Assembly: GCA_015490195.1 (NCBI GenBank)
Contig: WFYG01000008.1
Span: 62,001-126,000 of the forward strand
DNA: 64,000 nucleotides
Direction: 5' to 3'
Source: Thermovibrio sp.
GTDB lineage: Bacteria; Aquificota; Aquificia; Desulfurobacteriales; Desulfurobacteriaceae
Each line of letters opens with the position of its first letter. The first letter of the stretch is position 1. Positions 40,832 to 49,158 of the stretch are shown here, piece after piece. The notes below the pieces were generated by a model. It was not told the DNA's origin and did not search any database. It was given only the letters and a program-made list of their open reading frames with translations. The translations under genes and the position numbers were made by a program.

Positions 40832-41843
40832 GGGGAAAGTTGGAGATAGGGTCAAGGTCAGGATAACAGAGGGAAGCAAATCCATAACGAGAACCGTTAA
40901 ACCTGAAACTCTTAACGTTCTTAAACAGCAGGCAGACAAACTTAACCTTGAAACTGCAGAGGAGCTAATCTACCAGTTAGAGGGGGAAAAGGATTCACTG
41001 AGGGAGCTCCCCCTCTCCCTCATTGAATTCCCGGAGTTCAACGTCCCTAAAAGTTTTTTGAAAAGTGTGGAAGAACACGGAATCCTTGAGCCTCCAGTTG
41101 TAGAACCGTTAGGGAACGGAAGTTATCGGGTAATAGCCGGAAGAAGGCGGCTTAACGCTGCAAGGCTCCTTGGATTTGACACTGTCAAATGTATCGTAAA
41201 AAAGGACGGAGATGCCACTGTTCTTACTCTTGTAGAGAACTTCCACAGAACAGACAATCCTGCCCTTGAAGCCCAGCTCATTGCAAAACTGATAGAGGAG
41301 AGGAACCTCAAAAAGAGCGAAGTTGCAAGGCTACTCAACGTCTCTCCAGCACACATAACAAAAAGGCTCAGGCTGCTCAACTTAATCCCTGAAATCTTTG
41401 AGAAGCTCAAACGGTTTGAAATTAACACAACAGTAGCGAGAGAGCTTGCAAGACTGAAGCCGGAAGAACAGAAAGAGTATCTCAACAACCCGGAGAGCAA
41501 ATGGACCGTGGAAGACGTAGAGCGCTTCGTTAGACAGAAGAAGATAGAAAGCTCCGCTAGGCTTGCACTATCACAGGTTTCTGTTTTAGAAACTCCGGCT
41601 ATTGACGTTGATTCAGAGAAAATCCTGAACCCTCAAGCTATCTCCTCTCCTGATCAGGAAGAACGGTCAACCATTCATAACTCCAATAACCAAGCCGAAA
41701 ACGAAAGCCTGATAAAGGATATGGAAGAAATCCGCCGAATTGCCGAAACGATAAAAATACTTGCCCGTGGTAATAAGGCTTTAGTTGAGAATGCAAATAG
41801 ATTGCTAAAGATAGCAGACAAATACCTACCTGTGGAGGTGTAA
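40812..41843 (+). CDS. ParB/Spo0J-like partition or regulatory protein
   Basis: ATG 40812 with RBS GGAGG gives 343 residues. The ParB nuclease-like box is GSYRVIAGRRRLNAARLLG, then VENFHRTDNPALEAQLIAKL and the HTH KSEVARLLNVSPAHITKRL. A C-terminal helix could dimerise. No ParA is visible nearby, so this may be a stand-alone transcription or DNA-organising factor. It precedes another, shorter ParB-like gene at 44401. Confidence 0.82.
   Translation: MVQLRNKGKVGDRVKVRITEGSKSITRTVKPETLNVLKQQADKLNLETAEELIYQLEGEKDSLRELPLSLIEFPEFNVPKSFLKSVEEHGILEPPVVEPLGNGSYRVIAGRRRLNAARLLGFDTVKCIVKKDGDATVLTLVENFHRTDNPALEAQLIAKLIEERNLKKSEVARLLNVSPAHITKRLRLLNLIPEIFEKLKRFEINTTVARELARLKPEEQKEYLNNPESKWTVEDVERFVRQKKIESSARLALSQVSVLETPAIDVDSEKILNPQAISSPDQEERSTIHNSNNQAENESLIKDMEEIRRIAETIKILARGNKALVENANRLLKIADKYLPVEV
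41785..41813 (+). promoter_or_regulatory. Weak palindrome-spacer promoter candidate inside the ParB-like gene
   Basis: TTGAGA, spacer ATGCAAATAGATTGCTA (41791-41807), AAGATA. The -10 is poor. It lies 32 bp before the 41845 gene. Confidence 0.3.
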
Positions 41844-41844
41844 A

Positions 41845-42543
41845 ATGAGAGGCTGTGGAGAGAGGAAAGACAAGGGACTCTACCTTGAGAGTATCCCTGG
41901 TGAAGATGGGCTCCCGATTGAACACTTCATCTTTGACCTGCCCATCCCTATAAACCAGGAGCCGTTCAGAGCTCCCATCCTTTACAGAGACGAAAAGAGC
42001 GGCGTCTATCACGTTCTGATCTGGGTTGGTAAAAAGTTCTACGAGTCTCCTTTTGACTTTATTGAGGAGGCATCGGTAAAAGGGGTTAGCCGCAGAATTC
42101 CCAAAAACTTCCCCATAGAGAAACTCTCCCGTAAATCTGTAATGCTCTTTGTCCACTCAGACGCCATACTTCAAAACTGGCGTGAACTTACAGAAAAGCT
42201 AAAAGAGCAGGGAATTTCCCACATCCCCTGTCCCAAAAACAGAGAAGAACATCAATCGCTAAAGGAAAACTGCATAGCGTTGCTCTACTACCTGATGAAA
42301 GGAGAAGAAACAGGCAAAGAGGATTCTGCCGGCAGGTGGGTCAAAAGACGGATAGGAGACCTTGATTATTCAATCCCCAACCCTGTTGAAGAGCTGAACT
42401 TTATGCCGGTATTCAAAACGGGAATATTCCTCTACGCCCCGATAACTAACATAGCCTACATAAGCAAAGATGGAAAAGTAGAGGAATCAATAGCTGAGAA
42501 GGCGAATGAGTGCAAACTACCGGTAATTGTAAAGGAGGAGTGA
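41845..42543 (+). CDS. Hypothetical phage protein, 232 aa
   Basis: Starts one base after the ParB-like stop, RBS GGAGG. The protein is globular with alternating strands and helices (PILYRDEKSGVYHVLIWVGKKF; RKSVMLFVHSDAILQNW), no TM segment or known motif. It is followed after 1 bp by DUF488. I see no family; the tight coupling suggests a shared task with DUF488 and the radical SAM gene. Confidence 0.6.
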   Translation: MRGCGERKDKGLYLESIPGEDGLPIEHFIFDLPIPINQEPFRAPILYRDEKSGVYHVLIWVGKKFYESPFDFIEEASVKGVSRRIPKNFPIEKLSRKSVMLFVHSDAILQNWRELTEKLKEQGISHIPCPKNREEHQSLKENCIALLYYLMKGEETGKEDSAGRWVKRRIGDLDYSIPNPVEELNFMPVFKTGIFLYAPITNIAYISKDGKVEESIAEKANECKLPVIVKEE

Positions 42544-42544
42544 G

Positions 42545-42991
42545 ATGAAAATCTTTATGACAGGCTACTCTAACCTACCAGAGAAAGAGTTTATTGAGAA
42601 CCTTAAACAGAACGGCATCACAATGGTTATTGACATCAGAGAACGTCCCTACAGCAGGTTTCAGAAGTGGACTTCTATCAAAAAACTCCCCGATATCCTC
42701 TATAAGCACGGGATTAAATACAGGTGGATGGGAGGCAGTTTGGGAGGCTCGCTGTTCTGGAAAGAGGGAGATGAGTGCGGTCTGTTTAAGGAAACAGAGC
42801 AGAAAGTCTTTTTGGGACTTGAAAAGGTTGTTGACTGCGCCAGGGAGGAAACTGTCTGCCTTATGTGTGCCTGCGGTGACTTTGACAGGTGCCACAGGAG
42901 TGTAATTGCCACCTTTCTCATATCCGACTTTGGAACTGACGTTTACGACATTGATAAAACAGGTGCAGCTCAGAAGGTCTCCTTGACTTAG
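42545..42991 (+). CDS. DUF488-family protein
   Basis: A 148-residue protein with the DUF488 core: TGYSNLPEKEFIENLKQNGI, VIDIRERPYSRF, the Cys-rich loop LMCACGDFDRCHRSVIA. The arginine and CxxxxxxCHR residues are conserved in the family, whose biochemical role is unknown. Its end contains the -35 of the next promoter. RBS AAGGAGG lies before the ATG. Confidence 0.82.
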   Translation: MKIFMTGYSNLPEKEFIENLKQNGITMVIDIRERPYSRFQKWTSIKKLPDILYKHGIKYRWMGGSLGGSLFWKEGDECGLFKETEQKVFLGLEKVVDCAREETVCLMCACGDFDRCHRSVIATFLISDFGTDVYDIDKTGAAQKVSLT

Positions 42992-43011
42992 CAAACTATT
43001 TGCCTTAAAAT
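42983..43011 (+). promoter_or_regulatory. Palindrome-spacer promoter followed by a 5' hairpin
   Basis: TTGACT (42983-42988), spacer TAGCAAACTATTTGCCT (17 bp), TAAAAT (43006-43011). Seven nt later a terminator-like hairpin begins. It serves the radical SAM gene at 43075. Confidence 0.75.
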
Positions 43012-43018
43012 AGCTACA

Positions 43019-43058
43019 AGGGACTGCGGGTAATAGAAAGCCCGTTAGTCCCTTTTTC
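43019..43058 (+). terminator. 5'-terminal attenuator-like hairpin, copy 1
   Basis: AGGGACTGCGGG (43019-43030) pairs with CCCGT-T-AGTCCCT (43041-43053), then TTTTT. The predicted transcription start is the first base of the stem. Same layout as copies at 53721 and 61416. Confidence 0.7.
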
Positions 43059-43074
43059 TATTCTGGAGGAAGTA

Positions 43075-44142
43075 TTGACAAGGAAGGTTACGTTCTTTAA
43101 AGAGAACAACAACTTCACAGTGTTTGGCTCTATCCCGGCATTCCCGATAGGAGTTAACTACGAGGCTTACCGATGGTGCTTCAGGGGCTGCGCATACTGT
43201 TTTGCCTGTATCAACAAAAAGAAGATCTTTGACCTGTCTGTGGGAGGGCTTGGGAGCCCCTCGGAGATGATAAAAGCTACAGTTGCCAGAATAGAGAAAG
43301 CCGATAAAAACCCTAACCCCAACAGTTTTCTAGACTGGTATTTAAAGAACCGATACCCAATCTATGCCTCCAACAACTCAGACATTTTCGTTCCCGGATG
43401 CGAAGGAATCTCAAGGCAGATACTTGAAATATTTGACAGGTATGGCTTTCCATTCTTCTTCACTACGAAAGGAATTCACACAGAGGAGCTCCTCTCCACC
43501 CTCTTCCAGATGTCCACAAAGAGGGCAGGTCTGATAACAGTAACTTCCCTTAGCGACCGCTACAGGAAGAAATACGAGCCTGAGTCTTTACCGCCTGAGG
43601 AGAGGTTTGAGCTCGTTGCCAGGCTTAACGAAGCCGGTGTTCCAACCGGCATAAACGTTGTCCCCTTTCTCCACTCCCAGTTTCCCACACTGAAAGAAAT
43701 AGAGAAACTTTTGGCAAAGGCAAAAGATGCAGGAGCGAAAGAGGTAACCTTTGGAGCCCTCAACTTCAGAGGCGGAACCCTCAAAATTGTTCCGGAGGAG
43801 TTTAAACTCTTGGAGCTCTCTCCCCCGGCAAATCGCTACTACTACATCAACCGGAGAGGAGTTTACGCCAACTTCACAAGGTTAATTGAACTCTTTAAAG
43901 AGATTGAGGAAATAGTAAAAGGTCTGAAAATTAGAGTAAGCTACCAGTGGGAGCTCAACACACTGATAAAAGCCATTGCCTACCCTGACGGAGTTCCGGA
44001 ATCTTATACAACCACTTATCAAAACCTGATAGATACTTTCTACCCGAAAGTAGTTCCTACAATTCAGATGGTCTTAAACGAACTCCGCCGGCAGTGGAAC
44101 GAAAGGAAGCGCAAGAAAAACTGCAAAAGTAAAGGCATCTAA
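43075..44142 (+). CDS. SPL/Rv2578c-like radical SAM protein, phage-encoded
   Basis: A 355-residue protein. The 4Fe-4S motif is CX3CX2C in WCFRGCAYCFAC; further conserved segments are ASNNSDIFVPGCEG and FFTTKGIHTE. It resembles spore-photoproduct-lyase-like radical SAM proteins. Substrate unknown; nucleic acid is a possibility. TTG start with RBS GGAGGA (43065-43070). Its last 16 codons lie over a decayed copy of the next gene, so the C-terminus may have been replaced by recombination. Confidence 0.78.
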   Translation: MTRKVTFFKENNNFTVFGSIPAFPIGVNYEAYRWCFRGCAYCFACINKKKIFDLSVGGLGSPSEMIKATVARIEKADKNPNPNSFLDWYLKNRYPIYASNNSDIFVPGCEGISRQILEIFDRYGFPFFFTTKGIHTEELLSTLFQMSTKRAGLITVTSLSDRYRKKYEPESLPPEERFELVARLNEAGVPTGINVVPFLHSQFPTLKEIEKLLAKAKDAGAKEVTFGALNFRGGTLKIVPEEFKLLELSPPANRYYYINRRGVYANFTRLIELFKEIEEIVKGLKIRVSYQWELNTLIKAIAYPDGVPESYTTTYQNLIDTFYPKVVPTIQMVLNELRRQWNERKRKKNCKSKGI

Positions 44143-44230
44143 GGTTAACAGGAGAACAAGATCAACGGTAAGAGCCCTCAAACACGGAACTTTCGCCGGT
44201 TCAGGATACAGAACCGGTAAAAAACGCTAA
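44078..44230 (+). pseudogene. Start-less remnant of a small basic protein gene
   Basis: A frame offset from the radical SAM gene is open from 44078 to TAA 44228-44230 and encodes SGTKGSARKTAKVKA, then a basic tail ending GYRTGKKR. No ATG/GTG/TTG precedes it. It matches SGTKGTAKKAAKK of the intact gene at 44244, and the DNA shares GCAGTGGAAC (44091 and 44272). It looks like a duplicated copy whose start was lost when the radical SAM 3' end fused into it. Confidence 0.45.
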
Positions 44231-44243
44231 AGGAGGATTAGCT

Positions 44244-44354
44244 ATGCCAATGAGTCCGGGAGCCACAAGGAGCAGTGGAACTAAAGGGACTGCCAAGAAG
44301 GCTGCTAAGAAAACTACTGAAAAGGGAAACAAAAAAGCAGCTAAAACCAAGTAA
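44244..44354 (+). CDS. Lys/Ala-rich tiny basic protein, 36 aa
   Basis: ATG 44244 with RBS AGGAGG. MPMSPGATRSSGTKG is followed by KKAAKKTTEKGNKKAAKTK, a histone-H1-tail-like composition that should bind DNA nonspecifically. A short hairpin GGGGGC-TACT-GCCCCC (about 44361-44376) follows, without a U-tract. Function is inferred from composition only. Confidence 0.55.
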   Translation: MPMSPGATRSSGTKGTAKKAAKKTTEKGNKKAAKTK

Positions 44355-44400
44355 CTCTCCGGGGGCTACTGCCCCCGCCTAAATCAACCGGGGAGGAACC

Positions 44401-45204
44401 ATGCCGTTTAAACCGAGACTTTCGGAGATAGCCGCAAAAGTGAGAGCTGACGAGATAAGATCTCCTATAAGGCTTGAGGTTTTAAAACTCAAAGATGTAG
44501 AACCGAACAACTACAACCCCAACGTAATGGGGGAAACAGCGTTTAAAAAGCTTGCCGAGTCTGTCAGAAAGGTCGGCTACATAGAACCTATCCTGGTCAG
44601 GTATGACGGGGAGAGGAAGAAATACGTAATCATAGATGGAGAACACCGTTACTACCTCTTAAAGCACGCCGGGGTTGAGGAAGCTCCTTTCTTAATAGCC
44701 GACATCCCGGAAGAGAAGGCAGTTTTAGCAACCGGTCTTATAGATACCATCAGAGGGAAGTTTGATAGTGATGAAGAAGCTTACAGGGAATACCTGAAAC
44801 TCCTTGAGGAGACGGTTCCGACGGAGCTCCTTGAGGGATTCTTTGACGACGACATAGAAGCCCTTAAATCAGCAATTGAGGAGGACGAAGAAGAAACTCA
44901 GGAACTCTTCAACCACGCCGAAATTGAACAGCAGGTAGAAAACGTAAAGAGAGAAGCCTTTACAGTTATGCTATCTAAGGAGAACATGAACGTTGTTAAA
45001 ACCCTCATAGATAAGTATAAGAGGGATCTTCAGTTAACAGACGAAGATGCCTTTATGAAGCTCATCAAAGCCCCTATCGCAGAAATTGAAAACGGCTACG
45101 TTGTAGCCGGGATTGCCTACGCCATTAAGAGAGACCTTGAGGAAAACGGCGAAAAGTTAGAAACAGAACCACTTCCAGAACCTGAAGAGAATGATGAGAC
45201 TTAA
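44401..45204 (+). CDS. ParB-like N-terminal domain protein
   Basis: A 267-residue protein. The ParB/sulfiredoxin-type domain comprises NYNPNVMGETAFKKLAESV, GYIEPILVR and VIIDGEHRYYLLKHAG, the GEHR box being typical of phage ParB-domain proteins. The C-terminal half is acidic and helical without an HTH. Next to terminase, such proteins may help packaging or have nuclease activity. RBS GGGGAGGA precedes the ATG. Confidence 0.78.
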   Translation: MPFKPRLSEIAAKVRADEIRSPIRLEVLKLKDVEPNNYNPNVMGETAFKKLAESVRKVGYIEPILVRYDGERKKYVIIDGEHRYYLLKHAGVEEAPFLIADIPEEKAVLATGLIDTIRGKFDSDEEAYREYLKLLEETVPTELLEGFFDDDIEALKSAIEEDEEETQELFNHAEIEQQVENVKREAFTVMLSKENMNVVKTLIDKYKRDLQLTDEDAFMKLIKAPIAEIENGYVVAGIAYAIKRDLEENGEKLETEPLPEPEENDET

Positions 45205-45247
45205 AATCCACTTTAAGAGCAGCTTTAAATGTTGAGGTTTTAAAGAG

Positions 45248-45733
45248 ATGGCGAAAAGAGCCACACGTTCCAAAAAGAGCTATGAGCTCCGAAGCAAAGT
45301 AATAAAACTCTTAGCCAGAGGGCTGTCCCAGACAGAGATAGCAAAGCTCCTTGGTAAAACTCCCCAGAGGATAAACCAGATTGTCAGGGAGATAAGGGAG
45401 GGGGACGAAGACGGTCTCCACCCGTGGGACGTCAAGGTCAAGTTCCAGGCAATAGAAAAAGAGCTCTGGAAGAACTACGACAAAGCTAAAGACGTCAGAG
45501 AAAGAGTGATGGTATTGGCAGAAATAAGGGAAACAAACGCCCGTGGAGTTCAGATAATGCAGAGCATGGGGCTTCTTCCGAAAGTTCCCGACGAGGTCAA
45601 CATGGTAGCAACCCAGCAGATACAGGTTGACAGCAAAGTGGCAGAAATTCCTAAAGAGGAAAGAGAGAAGTTGGCTCAGGTAATAGACGCTCTGCAGGTT
45701 CTAAAGAGGAAAAAGAGCGGAGAGGGGAACTAA
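45248..45733 (+). CDS. Probable terminase small subunit
   Basis: A 161-residue protein. An N-terminal HTH (LLARGLSQTEIAKLLGKTPQRINQIVREI) is followed by a helical oligomerisation region and a charged tail. Together with its place two genes before terminase large subunit, this fits a TerS that recognises the packaging site. Sequence identity to a specific TerS family is not evident. RBS precedes ATG weakly. Confidence 0.65.
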   Translation: MAKRATRSKKSYELRSKVIKLLARGLSQTEIAKLLGKTPQRINQIVREIREGDEDGLHPWDVKVKFQAIEKELWKNYDKAKDVRERVMVLAEIRETNARGVQIMQSMGLLPKVPDEVNMVATQQIQVDSKVAEIPKEEREKLAQVIDALQVLKRKKSGEGN

Positions 45734-45931
45734 ATGGCTGGCTTGTGCACTCTAATGGCATTATTAACAATAGTTGCCTGTATCTACACAGCTTTTTGCC
45801 ATGCGGGTGAGAGAGAAAGAAGAACAGAAGTTCCAAGGGAGTGCAGCAGGCTGCACAGACCCGTTAAGGGAGGGGAGCTCCCCCACTGGAACGAGGTTCC
45901 AGAAATACCGCCGATCTACATAAAGGTATGA
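45734..45931 (+). CDS. Small phage protein with one TM helix, 65 aa
   Basis: ATG overlaps the previous stop (TAAATG), with RBS GAGAGGGG. The N-terminal hydrophobic helix AGLCTLMALLTIVACIYTAF is followed by a hydrophilic tail rich in Arg, Glu and Pro. Its stop overlaps the terminase ATG (TATGA). The position between the terminase genes is unusual. It could be a holin-type or membrane accessory protein, but nothing proves it. Confidence 0.5.
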   Translation: MAGLCTLMALLTIVACIYTAFCHAGERERRTEVPRECSRLHRPVKGGELPHWNEVPEIPPIYIKV

Positions 45932-47787
45932 AAGACCTTGTTCAGGCTGTTAACCAGATACAGAAGTCTGGACCATCTGAGATTGAAGAAGTTGTAGAGA
46001 GGTTCAATCTCTCTCCTGAAGCGATTGACCTGCTCATAGAAATCCTGAAAGAAATTCAAAAATACGGCTACTCGCCCCTACTTGACCAGATACGCTACGC
46101 TGACTACAGGTTTAAACCCGTTTCCATCAGAGAGTTTGTCATCTCCCCCTACTACCTCAACAAGGCAAAGTATATCCGTCCGAAGCTCCTCAAAGAGCTT
46201 GAGAAATTTTTCAGCGGCGACTACATCATAGCCCTGCTTACAGGCTCAATAGGCTGGGGGAAAACAACCTTTGGCATCATAGCCATGGCTTACATCTTCT
46301 ACAGGCTCTTTATTCTCAAAAACCCGCAGGAGTTTTACGGCTTAGATCCATCCACAGAAATTGCTCTCGTCAACTTTTCCGTTAACCTGAAGACCGCCCT
46401 CACATCCTTTTTCAACAGGCTCAAAAACGACCTTTTGGCAAGTCCGTTCTTCAAGCACTTTATCTTAGAGGGAGAGATAGAGGTAAAAAAGGAGGAGCTC
46501 CGCTCAAACAGCAACATAATTCTCCAGCCACTTCCAATAAGCAACGAAGCTATTTCCTTAAACGTCTTCTCAGCAGTGATTGACGAAGCCAACTCCTTAG
46601 GACAGAAGAAAAGGGGCAACGAGGTTTACGACATTGCAGAGGAGCTCTTTGACTCCCTCTACAGACGCCTTGAGTCAAGGTTTCAGAGGAACGGGAAAGT
46701 TCCGGGAAAGCTCATCGTCCTCTCATCTGCAAAATACCCTGAAGACTTCACGGAGAGGATGATAAAGGAGTTTAAAGGCAATCCACTTGCCTACATCCGC
46801 CGATACGCCATCTACGACGTTAAGAGCGGCTACGAGAACTCTAAAAGGTTTAGAGTTTGTCTTGGAAGCCTCTCACAGCCGCCAAGGATAATTGACAGCG
46901 AGAAAGACTGTGCCGACTGCTTTATCGCCAAAGGGAAAACCTACCAGAACTGCGGTTTTGAACAGATACTTGTTCCTGAGGAGTTCAGGTTCTCGTTTGA
47001 AAGGAACATAGAGAAAGCCATTAGAGACATAGCAGGAAGACCTGTCCTAACAACAGCTCCGTTCTTCCACAACAGGGAAGCCATACTCAGCTGCATAGAC
47101 CCTGAAAAGAGACATCCGTTCAGCAGGGATGTCTCTGTTGAGCTTGAAGACATCCAGATAGACTACGGGAAAATGAACCTTGACAAAAGTCTGAAACGCT
47201 ACATCCACATAGACCTGGGCGTAACCGGAGACGCAACCGGTATAGCAATGGTCCACTTTGCAGGCTTTAAGAAAGTTAAAAGAGTTCTTCCAGACGGCAG
47301 TGAAAGGTATGAGGAGCTCCCAGTTGCCGAAGTTGACTTTGTCTTGAGAGTCCTGCCCAAATCGGAGATTCCGATATCCAGGATAAGGGAGTTCATCTAC
47401 GCAGTAGTTGAGAAAAACGGACTCTACGTCAGGAAAATTACTTACGACCAGTTCCAGAGCTGGGAGTCCATTCAGCAGTTTAAACAGAGGGGATACAGTG
47501 CCGAAAGGCTCTCGGTTGACGCCTCTTTAGAGCCATACATGAGCCTGAAAGAGGCGTTCTTTGACAGGAGAGTCATCCTCTACCGATACGAACCTCTACT
47601 GCAGGAGCTCTTTGCTTTAGAATTTGACGGCGCCAGAGTTGACCACCCGCCAGACGGCAGTAAAGACGTAGCAGACGCCCTCTGCGGAGCAGTCTACAGC
47701 TGCTTTACAGACAATCAAATTTCAAAAGTCATAGCTCCCAGCGTAGGGGAGCACGAAGAAAACGACGAAGAAGAATGGTGGTGGTAG
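45928..47787 (+). CDS. Terminase large subunit
   Basis: A 619-residue packaging motor. Walker A is GSIGWGKTTFG, Walker B VFSAVIDEANSL, and the C-terminal RNase H-like nuclease has YIHIDLGVTGDATGIAMVHF, VEKNGLYVRKITYDQFQSW and DGSKDVADALCGAVYS. It pumps and cuts concatemeric DNA. A Cys cluster CADCFIAKGKTYQNC mid-protein could bind metal. Start overlaps the small TM gene. Confidence 0.9.
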   Translation: MKDLVQAVNQIQKSGPSEIEEVVERFNLSPEAIDLLIEILKEIQKYGYSPLLDQIRYADYRFKPVSIREFVISPYYLNKAKYIRPKLLKELEKFFSGDYIIALLTGSIGWGKTTFGIIAMAYIFYRLFILKNPQEFYGLDPSTEIALVNFSVNLKTALTSFFNRLKNDLLASPFFKHFILEGEIEVKKEELRSNSNIILQPLPISNEAISLNVFSAVIDEANSLGQKKRGNEVYDIAEELFDSLYRRLESRFQRNGKVPGKLIVLSSAKYPEDFTERMIKEFKGNPLAYIRRYAIYDVKSGYENSKRFRVCLGSLSQPPRIIDSEKDCADCFIAKGKTYQNCGFEQILVPEEFRFSFERNIEKAIRDIAGRPVLTTAPFFHNREAILSCIDPEKRHPFSRDVSVELEDIQIDYGKMNLDKSLKRYIHIDLGVTGDATGIAMVHFAGFKKVKRVLPDGSERYEELPVAEVDFVLRVLPKSEIPISRIREFIYAVVEKNGLYVRKITYDQFQSWESIQQFKQRGYSAERLSVDASLEPYMSLKEAFFDRRVILYRYEPLLQELFALEFDGARVDHPPDGSKDVADALCGAVYSCFTDNQISKVIAPSVGEHEENDEEEWWW

Positions 47788-47792
47788 TAAAT

Positions 47793-48323
47793 TCAAAATA
47801 TCCACTGTTTACAACAACTACCATTTTCAGGATATACTCTTAAAATTCCTGCCTTTCCTTGTGATAACGCCAGAATCTCTTTTAAAAACTCTTCATCACT
47901 TTTATCCAATTTTGTTTTAATAAACTTGTCAAAAACAAGTAGCAAAACAAAAGCATTGGGGCAATTTTGCAAATGTTTACAGGCGTATAATAACTGAACA
48001 ATTCCCTCATCATAAGACCAGTTTTTATTTTGTCTGTTAAGTTTAAGTTCAATATACAGCTGAAACGTTTCAGAAAGATCCAAACGTAAATCTAATCTCT
48101 TTGGAACTTTAAACTTTGTTCCTATTTTTGGTTCTTTTGATTCTATTTTTAAACCTGGATATTGCTTCTGCAACCTTTCTAATATTTTTTTTAGGCGCTT
48201 TCTAACAGTCGGTTCCCTGAGATAAGTTCCGTTTCCTAAGAACCACTCCGCAAAGTTTTCTCCTTCTGCCAGTAAGGAATCCACAGCTGTTTCCATTATT
48301 TTCTTGAACGTAGCATAGTACAT
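47793..48323 (-). CDS. Minus-strand cargo gene, possible PD-(D/E)XK nuclease
   Basis: A 176-residue protein on the opposite strand to the late operon, in visibly AT-rich DNA. ATG 48323 follows AGGGAGGG; an ATG five codons earlier includes this RBS. DLRLDLSETFQLYIELKLN gives a D...E-x-K arrangement preceded by a helix, as in PD-(D/E)XK nucleases. A C-terminal CC pair follows. It has the hallmarks of a moron with lysogenic expression, possibly restriction or exclusion. The fold call is tentative. Confidence 0.6.
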   Translation of the reverse strand: MYYATFKKIMETAVDSLLAEGENFAEWFLGNGTYLREPTVRKRLKKILERLQKQYPGLKIESKEPKIGTKFKVPKRLDLRLDLSETFQLYIELKLNRQNKNWSYDEGIVQLLYACKHLQNCPNAFVLLLVFDKFIKTKLDKSDEEFLKEILALSQGKAGILRVYPENGSCCKQWIF

Positions 48324-48376
48324 AGTCCCTCCCTGCATCCAGCTGAATATTTATTCAAAGTATAACCTTTAGAGAG

Positions 48377-48405
48377 TTGATAATCCTAATAATTTGCATT
48401 ACACT
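48377..48405 (+). promoter_or_regulatory. Palindrome-spacer promoter of the portal operon
   Basis: TTGATA (48377-48382), spacer ATCCTAATAATTTGCAT (17 bp), TACACT (48400-48405). Only the right palindrome half (ATTTGCAT) is well conserved. No 5' hairpin follows. It lies in the divergent gap beside the minus-strand cargo gene. Confidence 0.6.
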
Positions 48406-48442
48406 TACGAAGAATAGTGAATATTATGAGGTCCAAACTGCC

Positions 48443-49156
48443 ATGAAAGTGTCCATTGACCTGCCGGAAGATGTTTTTAAGAAGATCGTAATGATGCAGG
48501 GAACGGTTAAGGAAGTTGTTGAGAATATTGTTATAGAGGCTATAAAAGGGAATAAAGGTAGCTGGCGGTTAAAGAGGCTGAAGGAGGAGAACAAAAGGCT
48601 GAGGGAGAAACTTCAGAAAGTAGAGGAAGAAAAGGAGAGGCTTGAGTCTCTGTTTTCTGAAAAGGCAGTTTCGGCAGAGAGAGTGATTGAGGAGCTCCGC
48701 CGTGAAAACCAGAACCTAAAAGAACGGCTGAAAGAATCTGAAAAGGTAGCTAAAACCGAAATAGACTACAGCCTCATCGGCATAGCGGTCAGGGAAAGCG
48801 TTAAGAGGGCGTTCCACGACATTCTTAAAGAGTATGAAACTGCAGGTTTTAAGTTAAAAGTCTCTTTTGTTGAAAGATGCAGACAGGTTGTAGTTGCGGT
48901 TAACAAATACCTTGACTCGGCAGACGAACCTGTAAGACTTGCTATGCACGTTCAGAACGGAGAGCTGGTTCTCTGCGAACCGAAAGTAACGGCAACTTTC
49001 CTTGACTACTACTCCATACACCCCAACAAACTCAAAAGTATTGGCTCCCTGATAAGAGAGCTTGACCCTGAAATAAAAGTGGAGGTTGTTGAGTCAGACA
49101 TCTCTAAAGGTTACATTTTGCTAAAATCTAATGCAAATGGATTGCGTGGAGAATAG
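48443..49156 (+). CDS. Coiled-coil phage protein, 237 aa
   Basis: ATG 48443 is used; the upstream in-frame reading lies in the promoter region. A short strand-helix (MKVSIDLPEDVFKKIVMM) is followed by a long coiled coil (KRLKEENKRLREKLQKVEEE through KERLKESEK) and a globular alpha/beta C-terminus. It precedes the portal gene and may be a head or packaging accessory. No family recognised. Its last codons contain an operator-like palindrome (49131-49147). Confidence 0.65.
   Translation: MKVSIDLPEDVFKKIVMMQGTVKEVVENIVIEAIKGNKGSWRLKRLKEENKRLREKLQKVEEEKERLESLFSEKAVSAERVIEELRRENQNLKERLKESEKVAKTEIDYSLIGIAVRESVKRAFHDILKEYETAGFKLKVSFVERCRQVVVAVNKYLDSADEPVRLAMHVQNGELVLCEPKVTATFLDYYSIHPNKLKSIGSLIRELDPEIKVEVVESDISKGYILLKSNANGLRGE
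49131..49147. promoter_or_regulatory. 17-bp palindrome directly before the portal RBS
   Basis: ATGCAAATGGATTGCGT, without usable -35/-10 hexamers, abutting GGAG and 12 bp before the portal ATG. If bound by the prophage regulator it would act as a roadblock rather than a promoter site. Confidence 0.4.
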
Positions 49157-49158
49157 AA

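Noticed and set aside
44361-44376. GGGGGC-TACT-GCCCCC as a terminator
   Set aside because: No T-tract follows (GCCTAAATC); noted only with the neighbouring gene.
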